Below are positions 1 through 5,864 of a stretch of DNA of 6,417 nt, piece after piece. The translations under genes were made by a program, and so were the position numbers. Origin of the DNA: Fidelibacterota bacterium (GTDB taxonomy: Bacteria > Fidelibacterota > Marinisomatia > Marinisomatales > S15-B10); the NCBI GenBank assembly GCA_002691365.1, contig NZHL01000003.1, forward strand, positions 1-6,417, given 5' to 3'. Below the pieces are notes generated by a model. That model had not been told where the DNA came from, did not search any database, and was given only the letters and a program-made list of their open reading frames with translations. Position 1 is the stretch's first letter, and every line of letters starts with the position of its first letter.

Positions 1-537
1 GTTTATGAAATGTGGGCAACTTGGCCTGAAGTATTGGAAAATTACGCAATACATTTCAAAACAAATGAACCCATGCCAAATGATTTACTGCAAAAGGTTT
101 TAGATGCAAGGAAATTTAATCAAGGATTTAAAACAGTAGAATATTTAGCAGCGTCTTTGTTAGATCAGGCATGGCATCAAATTAGTATTGATGAAACACC
201 TAATTTAAATGATTTTATTACTTTTGAATCGAATGCTTTAATGAGCGCAGGAATTAAATTAAACACAATTCCACCTAGATATAGAACCACTTATTTTTCC
301 CATATTATGGGTGGTTATTCCGCTGGATATTATTCGTATATATGGAGTGAAGTTTTAGATGCTGATACAGTTGAATGGTTTAAAGAAAATGGTGGATTAA
401 AGATGGAAAATGGTGATCATTTTCGAGAAACTTTATTATCAAAAGGCGGTAGTAAAGATGCCATGAATCTTTTTATGGATTTTAGAGGTCAAAAGCCTGA
501 TATTAAACATTTATTAAATAGAAGAGGTTTAAATTAA
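1..537 (+). CDS. dcp: M3-family zinc metallopeptidase (peptidyl-dipeptidase Dcp-like), C-terminal part
   Basis: The reading frame is open from base 1, so the gene is cut by the window edge; 178 codons are present, about the last quarter of a typical 680-710 residue Dcp. The family (M3A, thimet oligopeptidase/Dcp) cleaves short peptides with one catalytic zinc, and Dcp removes C-terminal dipeptides. The HExxH zinc motif must lie upstream and cannot be seen. The visible part carries family signatures: ARKFNQGF at local residues 36-43, then YLAASLLDQAWH, then YFSHIMGGYSAGYYSY at about 98-113. The last block matches the H-x4-Y-x6-Y arrangement (H101, Y106, Y113) that in thimet oligopeptidase supplies the substrate-binding His and Tyr residues. 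The tail (DIKHLLNRRGL) is the usual Dcp ending. No signal peptide can be assessed. Family assignment is secure; Dcp versus another M3A member is likely but not proven. Confidence 0.9.
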   Translation, partial: VYEMWATWPEVLENYAIHFKTNEPMPNDLLQKVLDARKFNQGFKTVEYLAASLLDQAWHQISIDETPNLNDFITFESNALMSAGIKLNTIPPRYRTTYFSHIMGGYSAGYYSYIWSEVLDADTVEWFKENGGLKMENGDHFRETLLSKGGSKDAMNLFMDFRGQKPDIKHLLNRRGLN

Positions 538-558
538 ATTATATTAATTTAAATTTTT
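528..558 (+). terminator. AT-only hairpin plus T5 at the end of the peptidase gene
   Basis: A perfect 10-base inverted repeat, TTTAAATTAA (528-537) and TTAATTTAAA (544-553), has a 6-base loop ATTATA and is followed directly by TTTTT (554-558). In RNA two G-U pairs could extend the stem. The layout resembles an intrinsic terminator placed at the stop codon of the peptidase gene, but the stem has no GC pairs and the T run ends at the ATG of the next gene. It could instead be a weak attenuator or a structure over the next gene's translation start. In DNA this AT-rich, a repeat of this length can arise by chance, so the function is tentative. Confidence 0.3.
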
Positions 559-2013
559 ATGAATGTAAAATACTTTATTATATTATTTTTTTTTTCTTTA
601 GTCTTTTCCCAGCAAGTAACTATAGATAAGAAAAAAATATTAATTTTACCCCAAAATAAAAATGATGAAATTTCTTATCAAATAACACGAATTTTTTCAG
701 GACAGGCAGCAAAACTTAAAAGATTTGAAATTATAGATAGAAACAATCTATCAAAAATACTTGAAGAGCAATCATTGGGACTCACAGGAGTGATTATTGA
801 TGATGATATAGTAGAAATTGGTAATATTGCTGGTGCAGATGAAGGAATTCTTATAAATGTAATAGCTTTTGGCCAAAAAGGAGTTAAGCCTAAAGAAGAA
901 ATAGAAGAAGAAAAAAAAGATAGAGAAAAAATTAGAAAATCTGGAGTGGTTTCAATTATTGCTAGAGATATAATAAAAGCGGTAATTGAGAATGATAAAA
1001 ACAAAAAAAATGAACTTTACCCTAATAATATACATACTACAATTAGGGTTCAATATGATATAATAAACTTAAAAACTGGTCAAACAATAGATTCTTATAG
1101 CTCGAATGCAAATTATACTGGAGGTAATTTATCATATTCTTTATCTCAGGCATTATCAATTATTTCTCAAGATACTCAATTTAAATTAAGAGCTTTTTAT
1201 TCTCTAACCAGCGAAGTTCTTGATGTTAATGGAAATAATTTGACTATGTTGTTGGGCTCGAATATTGGTGTAAAGAAAGGATCAATTTTTATGATTCAAA
1301 CACCTGAAAAATCAAGAGAAATTCGAGGAAGAGTTATTACTATTCCTGGTGAAAATATTGGATATGCAAGGGTAGAAAGAGTTAGTGTTGATGCAAATAC
1401 TAGTAGGGTTTTAAGAAAATGGAGTAAAATTAAGCCTGGTATGATTGCTTTGGAAAATCCAAAAAGAACTTATGTTGGAAGTTTTAGTTTTGGTTTTTCT
1501 GAGACATCTCCAGAGGCTCTAATTAATCTTAAAATTTCAAGTAATCCTTTTGGTAAATTAGATGGAAAAATTTCATTACAAGGTGGCTCCTTAAAAACAA
1601 AATTTTTGACATATGATCAAGAAGTTTCATATAAATCTACTGGATTTGTTGGTTTAGGAATACATCTTGATTATAATCTTTTAAATGTACCATTTGGATT
1701 ATTAACAACTGGATTAACTTTACCATTTTATTTTACCTCAACAAAAGATGACTATGATAATGAAGTGAGCAGTGTTTTATCGGGATTATTGTTAGAAAGC
1801 AGTTTGTCGTTTATGATAAATCCAAAATTTGATTTTATTTTTAATTTATCCCTTCCAATTACAGAGTTTAACAATAGTAATTGGACTTTTTTAGATGAGA
1901 ATGATGATGATTCAAGCAATGAAACTGATGCTGTTTGGATTAATCAATATTCTCCAGAATCTCTATTTCAAGATTTTCAACTGTCCTTAGGTTTTAGATT
2001 TTTTATTTTTTAA
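559..2013 (+). CDS. Exported CsgG/FlgT-like protein with predicted C-terminal outer-membrane beta-barrel
   Basis: This 484-residue protein starts with a classical signal peptide: K4, a hydrophobic run at 5-16, and a likely cleavage after S17 (VFS|QQ). There is no lipobox cysteine, unlike the lipoprotein CsgG. Residues 26-105 resemble the CsgG N-terminal fold: a beta strand KILILP, a helix, then EIIDRNNLSKILEEQSLGL and the IGNIAGADEGILI segment, matching the family pattern 'R..l..il.EQ..l..G......ig...GAd'. A charged run follows (112-127). Residues 160-300 continue with beta-rich sequence including a GSNIGVKKGSIFMI segment like the FlgT C-terminal domain. Residues 304-484 alternate hydrophobic and polar residues in short strands and end in LGFRFFIF, with the terminal aromatic typical of outer-membrane barrels. 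CsgG and FlgT families act at the outer membrane in secretion or flagellar assembly; no curli or flagellar genes are visible here, so the role is unknown. There is no clear Shine-Dalgarno sequence before the ATG. Confidence 0.75.
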   Translation: MNVKYFIILFFFSLVFSQQVTIDKKKILILPQNKNDEISYQITRIFSGQAAKLKRFEIIDRNNLSKILEEQSLGLTGVIIDDDIVEIGNIAGADEGILINVIAFGQKGVKPKEEIEEEKKDREKIRKSGVVSIIARDIIKAVIENDKNKKNELYPNNIHTTIRVQYDIINLKTGQTIDSYSSNANYTGGNLSYSLSQALSIISQDTQFKLRAFYSLTSEVLDVNGNNLTMLLGSNIGVKKGSIFMIQTPEKSREIRGRVITIPGENIGYARVERVSVDANTSRVLRKWSKIKPGMIALENPKRTYVGSFSFGFSETSPEALINLKISSNPFGKLDGKISLQGGSLKTKFLTYDQEVSYKSTGFVGLGIHLDYNLLNVPFGLLTTGLTLPFYFTSTKDDYDNEVSSVLSGLLLESSLSFMINPKFDFIFNLSLPITEFNNSNWTFLDENDDDSSNETDAVWINQYSPESLFQDFQLSLGFRFFIF

Positions 2014-2016
2014 TTC

Positions 2017-2020
2017 TAGG
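2017..2020 (+). promoter_or_regulatory. Possible ribosome binding site (TAGG) supporting an ATT start
   Basis: The bases TAGG lie 8 bases before the ATT codon at 2029, a normal Shine-Dalgarno distance, and only 2 bases before the ATA at 2023. This favours ATT 2029 among the non-standard start candidates of the FAD oxidoreductase. The match is only four bases, so it is weak evidence. The site overlaps an in-frame TAG (2017-2019) that closes the frame upstream. Confidence 0.25.
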
Positions 2021-2028
2021 TAATAACT

Positions 2029-3249
2029 ATTTCAATTAATCACAAATTCACAGAAACTTTAATCATCGGGAGTGGAATATCTGGTTTAACATGTGGTAAT
2101 ATTTTAGAAAAAGAAAAGAAAGATTTTTTAATAATTGATAAAAATAATAAAGTTGGTGGTCGAGTTCAAAGTGATTATTTAGATGGATTTATTCTTGATA
2201 AAGGCTTTCAAGTTTATTTAACTGATTACTCATTGGGTAAAAAATTTTTAAATTATTCAAATTTAAACTTTTGTTTTTTTAAACCAGGAGCTAAAATTTA
2301 TAAAAATTCAAATTTTTATAACATTTCAGATCCTTTAAAAAATCCTCAAGAACTTCATAAAACATTATTTTCTCCATTAGCATCATTCAGTGATAAATTA
2401 AAAATTCTTTATTTAAAAAACCTTTTATCAAAATTTGATAATGATGATTTTTTAAATGATAAAGATATGTCTACAAAAGAATATCTTAAAAAATTTGGTT
2501 TTTCATTAAAATTCATAAATGATTTTTTTGTTCCTTTTTTTGGTGGAGTTTTCTTAGAGAATGAATTAACAACTTCATCTAGTTTTTTTAAATTTGTTTT
2601 TTCTAAATTTTCTAAAGGAAGTGTTGTTATTCCAAAGAAAGGAATGCAAGAAATTCCAAATCAATTATATAATAATATTAGTGATGAAAAAGTTATATTA
2701 AATACTAAGGTTGTTTCATTAGATAATAATAAAGCAATTATTAATGATGGAACTTTTATAGAATTTAAAAAACTTGTTTTAGCTGGAGATATAAATGATG
2801 TTAATCCTAGAATGATAAAATATAATAGTGTGAAATGTTTTTACTTTGTTTGTGATGAAAAAATTTCTAACGATAAATACATACATCTTTTTCCTGAAGA
2901 TGATTTAATTAATAATGTTGTATTTATAAATAATATATCACCAAGCTATGCGCCAAATGATGTTTCGCTTTTATCTATATCTTTAATTGGAAATTTTTTA
3001 AAAACAGAAAACTTAATTAAAATTATTCAAAATAAAATTTCTAAAATTTATAGAATCAATTTAAATAAGATTCACTTTTTAAAAAAATATGAAATTGATA
3101 AAGCGCTTCCACATCAATCAATAGGGTATTTCGAGAGAAGTTTTAAGCCAAGTAAGGATTATTTTTTTTCTGGCGATCATACAACCCATAGTTCAATTGA
3201 GGGAGCAATGTTAAGTGGAAAAAGAATTGCTGATAGATTAATTAATTAG
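2029..3249 (+). CDS. FAD-dependent amine-oxidase-type oxidoreductase, non-ATG start
   Basis: From the proposed ATT start the protein has 406 residues. The N-terminus is a Rossmann dinucleotide-binding unit: LIIGSGISGL at 11-20 (GxGxxG at 14-19), an acidic residue D37 ending the second strand (FLIIDK), and the GGR motif at 43-45, as in flavin amine oxidases, protoporphyrinogen oxidases and phytoene-desaturase-like enzymes. The C-terminus has the matching FAD motif, FSGDHTTHSSIEGAMLSGK, ending in RIADRLIN. Both ends of the FAD site are thus present, so the gene looks intact. The substrate cannot be told; close relatives are usually annotated only as FAD-dependent oxidoreductase or NAD(P)/FAD-binding protein. 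The first conventional start, TTG at 2233, would remove the whole GxGxxG-GGR region and is not credible. Upstream, the frame is closed by TAG at 2017, leaving only GTA, ATA and ATT codons before the conserved region. The gene follows the CsgG-like gene by 15 bases and may share its transcript. Its 3' end overlaps yaaA on the other strand. Codons are extremely AT-rich, with many Phe, Lys, Asn and Ile. Confidence 0.82.
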   Translation: MSINHKFTETLIIGSGISGLTCGNILEKEKKDFLIIDKNNKVGGRVQSDYLDGFILDKGFQVYLTDYSLGKKFLNYSNLNFCFFKPGAKIYKNSNFYNISDPLKNPQELHKTLFSPLASFSDKLKILYLKNLLSKFDNDDFLNDKDMSTKEYLKKFGFSLKFINDFFVPFFGGVFLENELTTSSSFFKFVFSKFSKGSVVIPKKGMQEIPNQLYNNISDEKVILNTKVVSLDNNKAIINDGTFIEFKKLVLAGDINDVNPRMIKYNSVKCFYFVCDEKISNDKYIHLFPEDDLINNVVFINNISPSYAPNDVSLLSISLIGNFLKTENLIKIIQNKISKIYRINLNKIHFLKKYEIDKALPHQSIGYFERSFKPSKDYFFSGDHTTHSSIEGAMLSGKRIADRLIN

Positions 3250-4021
3250 CTTTTTCTTGTCTAATAAAAACTGGGTTAATTTCTGATGAGTCTTTTCTGC
3301 TGTATAAATAACCACTAGTATTAAAATCAAGCAAATCAGTAGTTTTCTCTATTTTGTTTTGAATAATGTATCTTGACATCATTCCTCGAGCTTTTTTTGC
3401 ATAAAAGGAGATTAATTTAGGAACACCATTTTTAATGTCTTTGAATATTGGTGTTATAACTTTTCCATTTAAAGTTTTTAAATCAACAGATTTAAAATAT
3501 TCATTTGAAGCACAATTAATTATTGTTTTATTTTTATGTTTTTTTAATTCTTCATTTAATTTAAGACTAATTTTATTACTCCAAAATTCATAAAGATTTT
3601 TATTTGTTTTAATTTTTAATTTAATTCCCATCTCTAATCGATATGGTTGAATTAAATCTAATGGTTTTAACAAACCATATAACCCTGATAATATTCTAAA
3701 GTGATTTTGAGCATATGAAAGATCGTCTGAGTCAAATGAATTTGCATTTAACCCAGTGTATGTGTCACCTTGAAAAGCAAAAATTGCTTGTTTTGAATTT
3801 TTAATATTGAAAGGTATGGACCAATTTTGAAAACGGTCTGAATTTAAGTTTGCTAACTTATCACTTATATTCATTAATTTTTTTAAATCTTCTTTTTCAA
3901 GTTTCTTTGTTTCGTTAACTAGTATAGATGATTCATTAAGAAAGTCACATTGGGAGTAACTATTTGATTGTGAAGGTGAATCAAAATCTAGAGTTTTGGC
4001 TGGGGAAACAACTGCAATCAT
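3242..4021 (-). CDS. yaaA: Peroxide stress protein YaaA (UPF0246/DUF328)
   Basis: The 259-residue product is the family's normal length (E. coli YaaA has 258) and is collinear from end to end. It begins MIAVVSPAKTLDFDSP, the hallmark N-terminus, and shows ISDKLANLNSDRF, FQGDTYTGL, RILSGLYGLLKPLDLIQPYRLEMG, NCASNEYFKSV and ISFYAKKARGMMSRYI at the expected places. In E. coli YaaA is induced through OxyR during hydrogen peroxide stress, limits free intracellular iron and protects DNA and proteins; it is cytoplasmic and has been reported to bind DNA. The exact biochemical reaction is not settled. The ATG is preceded by the only good Shine-Dalgarno sequence in the window. The gene lies 24 bases downstream of the SRPBCC-like gene on the same strand, so the two are probably co-transcribed. 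Its last 8 bases overlap the end of the convergent FAD oxidoreductase gene. No OxyR-type operator is obvious upstream. Confidence 0.97.
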   Translation of the reverse strand: MIAVVSPAKTLDFDSPSQSNSYSQCDFLNESSILVNETKKLEKEDLKKLMNISDKLANLNSDRFQNWSIPFNIKNSKQAIFAFQGDTYTGLNANSFDSDDLSYAQNHFRILSGLYGLLKPLDLIQPYRLEMGIKLKIKTNKNLYEFWSNKISLKLNEELKKHKNKTIINCASNEYFKSVDLKTLNGKVITPIFKDIKNGVPKLISFYAKKARGMMSRYIIQNKIEKTTDLLDFNTSGYLYSRKDSSEINPVFIRQEKAN

Positions 4022-4026
4022 TTTTA

Positions 4027-4032
4027 TCCTTT
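4027..4032 (-). promoter_or_regulatory. Shine-Dalgarno sequence AAAGGA of yaaA
   Basis: Read on the minus strand, AAAGGA ends 5 bases before the yaaA ATG, in the 24-base gap after the upstream gene. It confirms the start at 4021. It stands out because the starts of the CsgG-like gene, the SRPBCC-like gene, rocD and gcvP have no purine-rich site at this distance. Confidence 0.6.
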
Positions 4033-4045
4033 ATACGGAATATAG

Positions 4046-4492
4046 TTATTTTTTTAAAAATTTAAAATATACAGGGTAAAGAATTTTTCTTATTACAATA
4101 GGGAAAACCATTATAGGGTAAATAAAAATTCCTAAAAAATTGTTTTTGTGTTTAAAATTCAATTCATCTTTAATAATAATAAGTTCATTTTTTTTATATA
4201 TGCGATGAATGTGTAGCCAGCTAATTAACCCAAAAGGTAAAATTTTACCATGGTCTTTAAATTCAAAACTATTATTTGAAGATTCAAAATCAGAGTGATA
4301 GACTGACATCTTATGCCATTTAAATAACCAGATTTTAAATTGTGCTTCCATATTATTTTTAATGCCTTCCCATTTTAATATTTTAACTGGCTGTCCAATT
4401 ATTAAAAATTTTATAAAAGTTGGTTCTTGAAAGTTTTTTTTAATTTGATTTAATGTTGACTTTTTTATTGAAACTTCTTGGGTATATTTCAT
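4046..4492 (-). CDS. Small SRPBCC (START-like) superfamily protein
   Basis: The product has 148 residues, the usual size of single-domain SRPBCC proteins, which fold as a beta-grip around a hydrophobic cavity and bind lipids, polyketides or other hydrophobic ligands. The order of elements fits a Bacteroidota-type family I recognise only loosely: a segment FIKFLIIGQPVKILKWEG at 26-43, a beta-rich middle (MEAQFKIWLFKWHKM), a DHGKILPFGLISWLHIHRI block at 80-98 (family pattern 'DeG..LPF....W.H.H.i'), a strand ELIIIKDEL, and a hydrophobic C-terminal stretch at 119-138 with Arg/Lys that may touch the membrane. No signal peptide is seen. Ligand and function are unknown. The gene is first in a likely two-gene minus-strand transcript with yaaA, and its promoter should lie in the divergent region 4493-4610. 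The ATG has no Shine-Dalgarno sequence, only an A/T-rich leader. Superfamily assignment is moderate confidence. Confidence 0.6.
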   Translation of the reverse strand: MKYTQEVSIKKSTLNQIKKNFQEPTFIKFLIIGQPVKILKWEGIKNNMEAQFKIWLFKWHKMSVYHSDFESSNNSFEFKDHGKILPFGLISWLHIHRIYKKNELIIIKDELNFKHKNNFLGIFIYPIMVFPIVIRKILYPVYFKFLKK

Positions 4493-4610
4493 TTAAATAA
4501 ATCTTTTAATATTTGAATTTTATTATTAATACAAATTCTCTTAATTTAATGGTGTATATAATGTATAAATTTAAGTTAATTATATTTACAATAAAACTAA
4601 GTTCAAAAAT
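4493..4610. promoter_or_regulatory. Divergent intergenic region with candidate promoters
   Basis: This 118-base, almost GC-free gap separates the minus-strand SRPBCC-yaaA pair from plus-strand rocD-gcvP and must hold the rocD promoter and probably the opposite one. Toward rocD, TATAAT (4557-4562) is a perfect -10 hexamer but has no good -35 hexamer at 17 bases; TAAATTTA (4566-4573) is one base from the Bacteroidota -7 element TAnnTTTG. Toward the SRPBCC gene, minus-strand TTGTAT (4529-4534) and TATTAA (4506-4511) are 17 bases apart. In sequence this AT-rich such matches are expected by chance, so the region is well supported as regulatory but the individual elements are not. Confidence 0.45.
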
Positions 4611-5864
4611 ATGGATTTCCAATTGAAGGAAAATAAAATTTCTACAACTGATGCAATTAATTTAGAGCATAAATATGGAGCTCATAATTATAAACCATTA
4701 CCTGTTGTGTTAAAAAAAGGAGATGGGATAAAAGTATGGGATGTTGAAGATAATGAATATTTAGATTTTTTATCTGCTTATTCAGCTGTTAATCAAGGTC
4801 ACAGTCATCCTAAAATAATTTCAGCATTAATTAATCAAGCTAAACAATTACAATTAACTTCCAGAGCATTTTACAACGATGTTTTAGGAACATATGAAGA
4901 ATTTATAACGCAATTATTTGGTTATGATAAAGTATTACCAATGAACACAGGCGTTGAGGGGGGTGAAACTGCAATTAAGTTATGCAGGAAATGGGCTTAT
5001 AAGGTAAAGGGTATTAAAAAGAATAAAGCAAAAATTTTATTTGTTGAAGGAAACTTTTGGGGAAGAACATTAGCTGCATGTTCATCTTCATCTGACCCTG
5101 ATTGTTATGAGGATTATGGTCCGTTTATACCTGGTTTTGAAATTATTCCATATAATAATTTAGAGTCTTTAAGGATTGCTCTGCAAGATGAAAATGTTGC
5201 AGGATTAATGCTTGAGCCTATTCAAGGAGAAGCTGGTGTTATTGTTCCAGATGAAGGTTATCTAAAACAAGCTTATAATTTATGTAAGGAAAACAATGTA
5301 CTTTTTATTGCAGATGAAATACAAACTGGATTAGGAAGAACTGGTAAAATGTTGTGTTGTGACTATGAGAACGTAAAACCAGATATTTTAGTTTTAGGTA
5401 AGGCACTTTCTGGAGGAATGTTACCAGTTTCTGCAGTATTAAGCTCCGATGAAATAATGTTGACAATTAAGCCTGGTCAACATGGTTCAACCTATGGAGG
5501 AAATCCATTAGCATGTAAAGTCGCTCAAACTGCATTATCAGTAATCATAGAAGAAAAAATGGTTGAAAATTCTTATAATTTAGGAAAAATTTTTAGAAGT
5601 AAAATTACTCAAACTATGGAAATAACAAATTTAATCAAGGAAGTAAGAGGTAAAGGTTTATTAAATGCTATAGAAATTAATGATTCTCCAAACAGTCGTA
5701 CGGCTTGGAATATTTGTATTGAATTAAAAAATAATGGTCTTTTAGCTAAACCAACTCATGGTAATATTATAAGATTTGCTCCTCCTCTTGTAATTAATCA
5801 ACAATCAATTTTGAGGGCATGTGAAATTATTGAAACATCATTCTTAGCATATGAAAAAAAATAG
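4611..5864 (+). CDS. rocD: Ornithine--oxo-acid aminotransferase (ornithine delta-aminotransferase)
   Basis: This 417-residue class-III pyridoxal-phosphate aminotransferase moves the delta-amino group of ornithine to 2-oxoglutarate, giving glutamate 5-semialdehyde (in equilibrium with pyrroline-5-carboxylate) and glutamate, in the cytoplasm. Residues line up with human ornithine aminotransferase at a constant offset of 28: the Schiff-base lysine K264 in LGKALSGG (human K292), D235 in IADEIQTG (D263), R152 in GNFWGRT (R180), E207 in PIQGEAGV (E235), Y27 in GAHNY (Y55), Y57 in FLSAYSAV (Y85) and T294 in HGSTYGGNP (T322). The Y55/R180/E235 set defines ornithine specificity, so the call is stronger than for a generic aminotransferase. 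GVEGGETA (114-121) forms part of the cofactor phosphate site. The ATG is preceded by an A-rich leader without a Shine-Dalgarno sequence. The 3' end overlaps the start of gcvP by 14 bases, pointing to co-transcription. Confidence 0.96.
   Translation: MDFQLKENKISTTDAINLEHKYGAHNYKPLPVVLKKGDGIKVWDVEDNEYLDFLSAYSAVNQGHSHPKIISALINQAKQLQLTSRAFYNDVLGTYEEFITQLFGYDKVLPMNTGVEGGETAIKLCRKWAYKVKGIKKNKAKILFVEGNFWGRTLAACSSSSDPDCYEDYGPFIPGFEIIPYNNLESLRIALQDENVAGLMLEPIQGEAGVIVPDEGYLKQAYNLCKENNVLFIADEIQTGLGRTGKMLCCDYENVKPDILVLGKALSGGMLPVSAVLSSDEIMLTIKPGQHGSTYGGNPLACKVAQTALSVIIEEKMVENSYNLGKIFRSKITQTMEITNLIKEVRGKGLLNAIEINDSPNSRTAWNICIELKNNGLLAKPTHGNIIRFAPPLVINQQSILRACEIIETSFLAYEKK

Noticed and set aside
678..1004. 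Open frame of 108 codons on the minus strand
   Set aside because: It lies wholly inside the CsgG-like gene, which has a signal peptide and family motifs in the plus frame. The minus-strand product is a Ser/Ile/Phe-rich shadow without recognisable features.
2401..3080. Low-complexity T- and A-rich stretch suggesting a degraded gene
   Set aside because: The frame stays open without any stop, the encoded sequence remains protein-like, and the family's C-terminal FAD motif follows intact. The composition reflects the genome's AT bias.
2233..3249. FAD oxidoreductase starting at TTG 2233
   Set aside because: This start would discard the GxGxxG and GGR nucleotide-binding motifs encoded in the same frame just upstream, while keeping the C-terminal FAD motif. 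The longer reading is far more likely.
3230..3255. TTAATTAATTA palindrome at the convergent gene ends as a bidirectional terminator
   Set aside because: The palindrome is self-complementary without a loop and has no GC stem; it is a run of TTAA repeats. The short T run after it is on one side only and is poor evidence.
4540..4575. Imperfect inverted repeat (CTTAATTTA ... TAAATTTAAG) as an operator before rocD
   Set aside because: The arms differ by an inserted base and consist only of A/T apart from the end pair. Such matches are common by chance in this composition.
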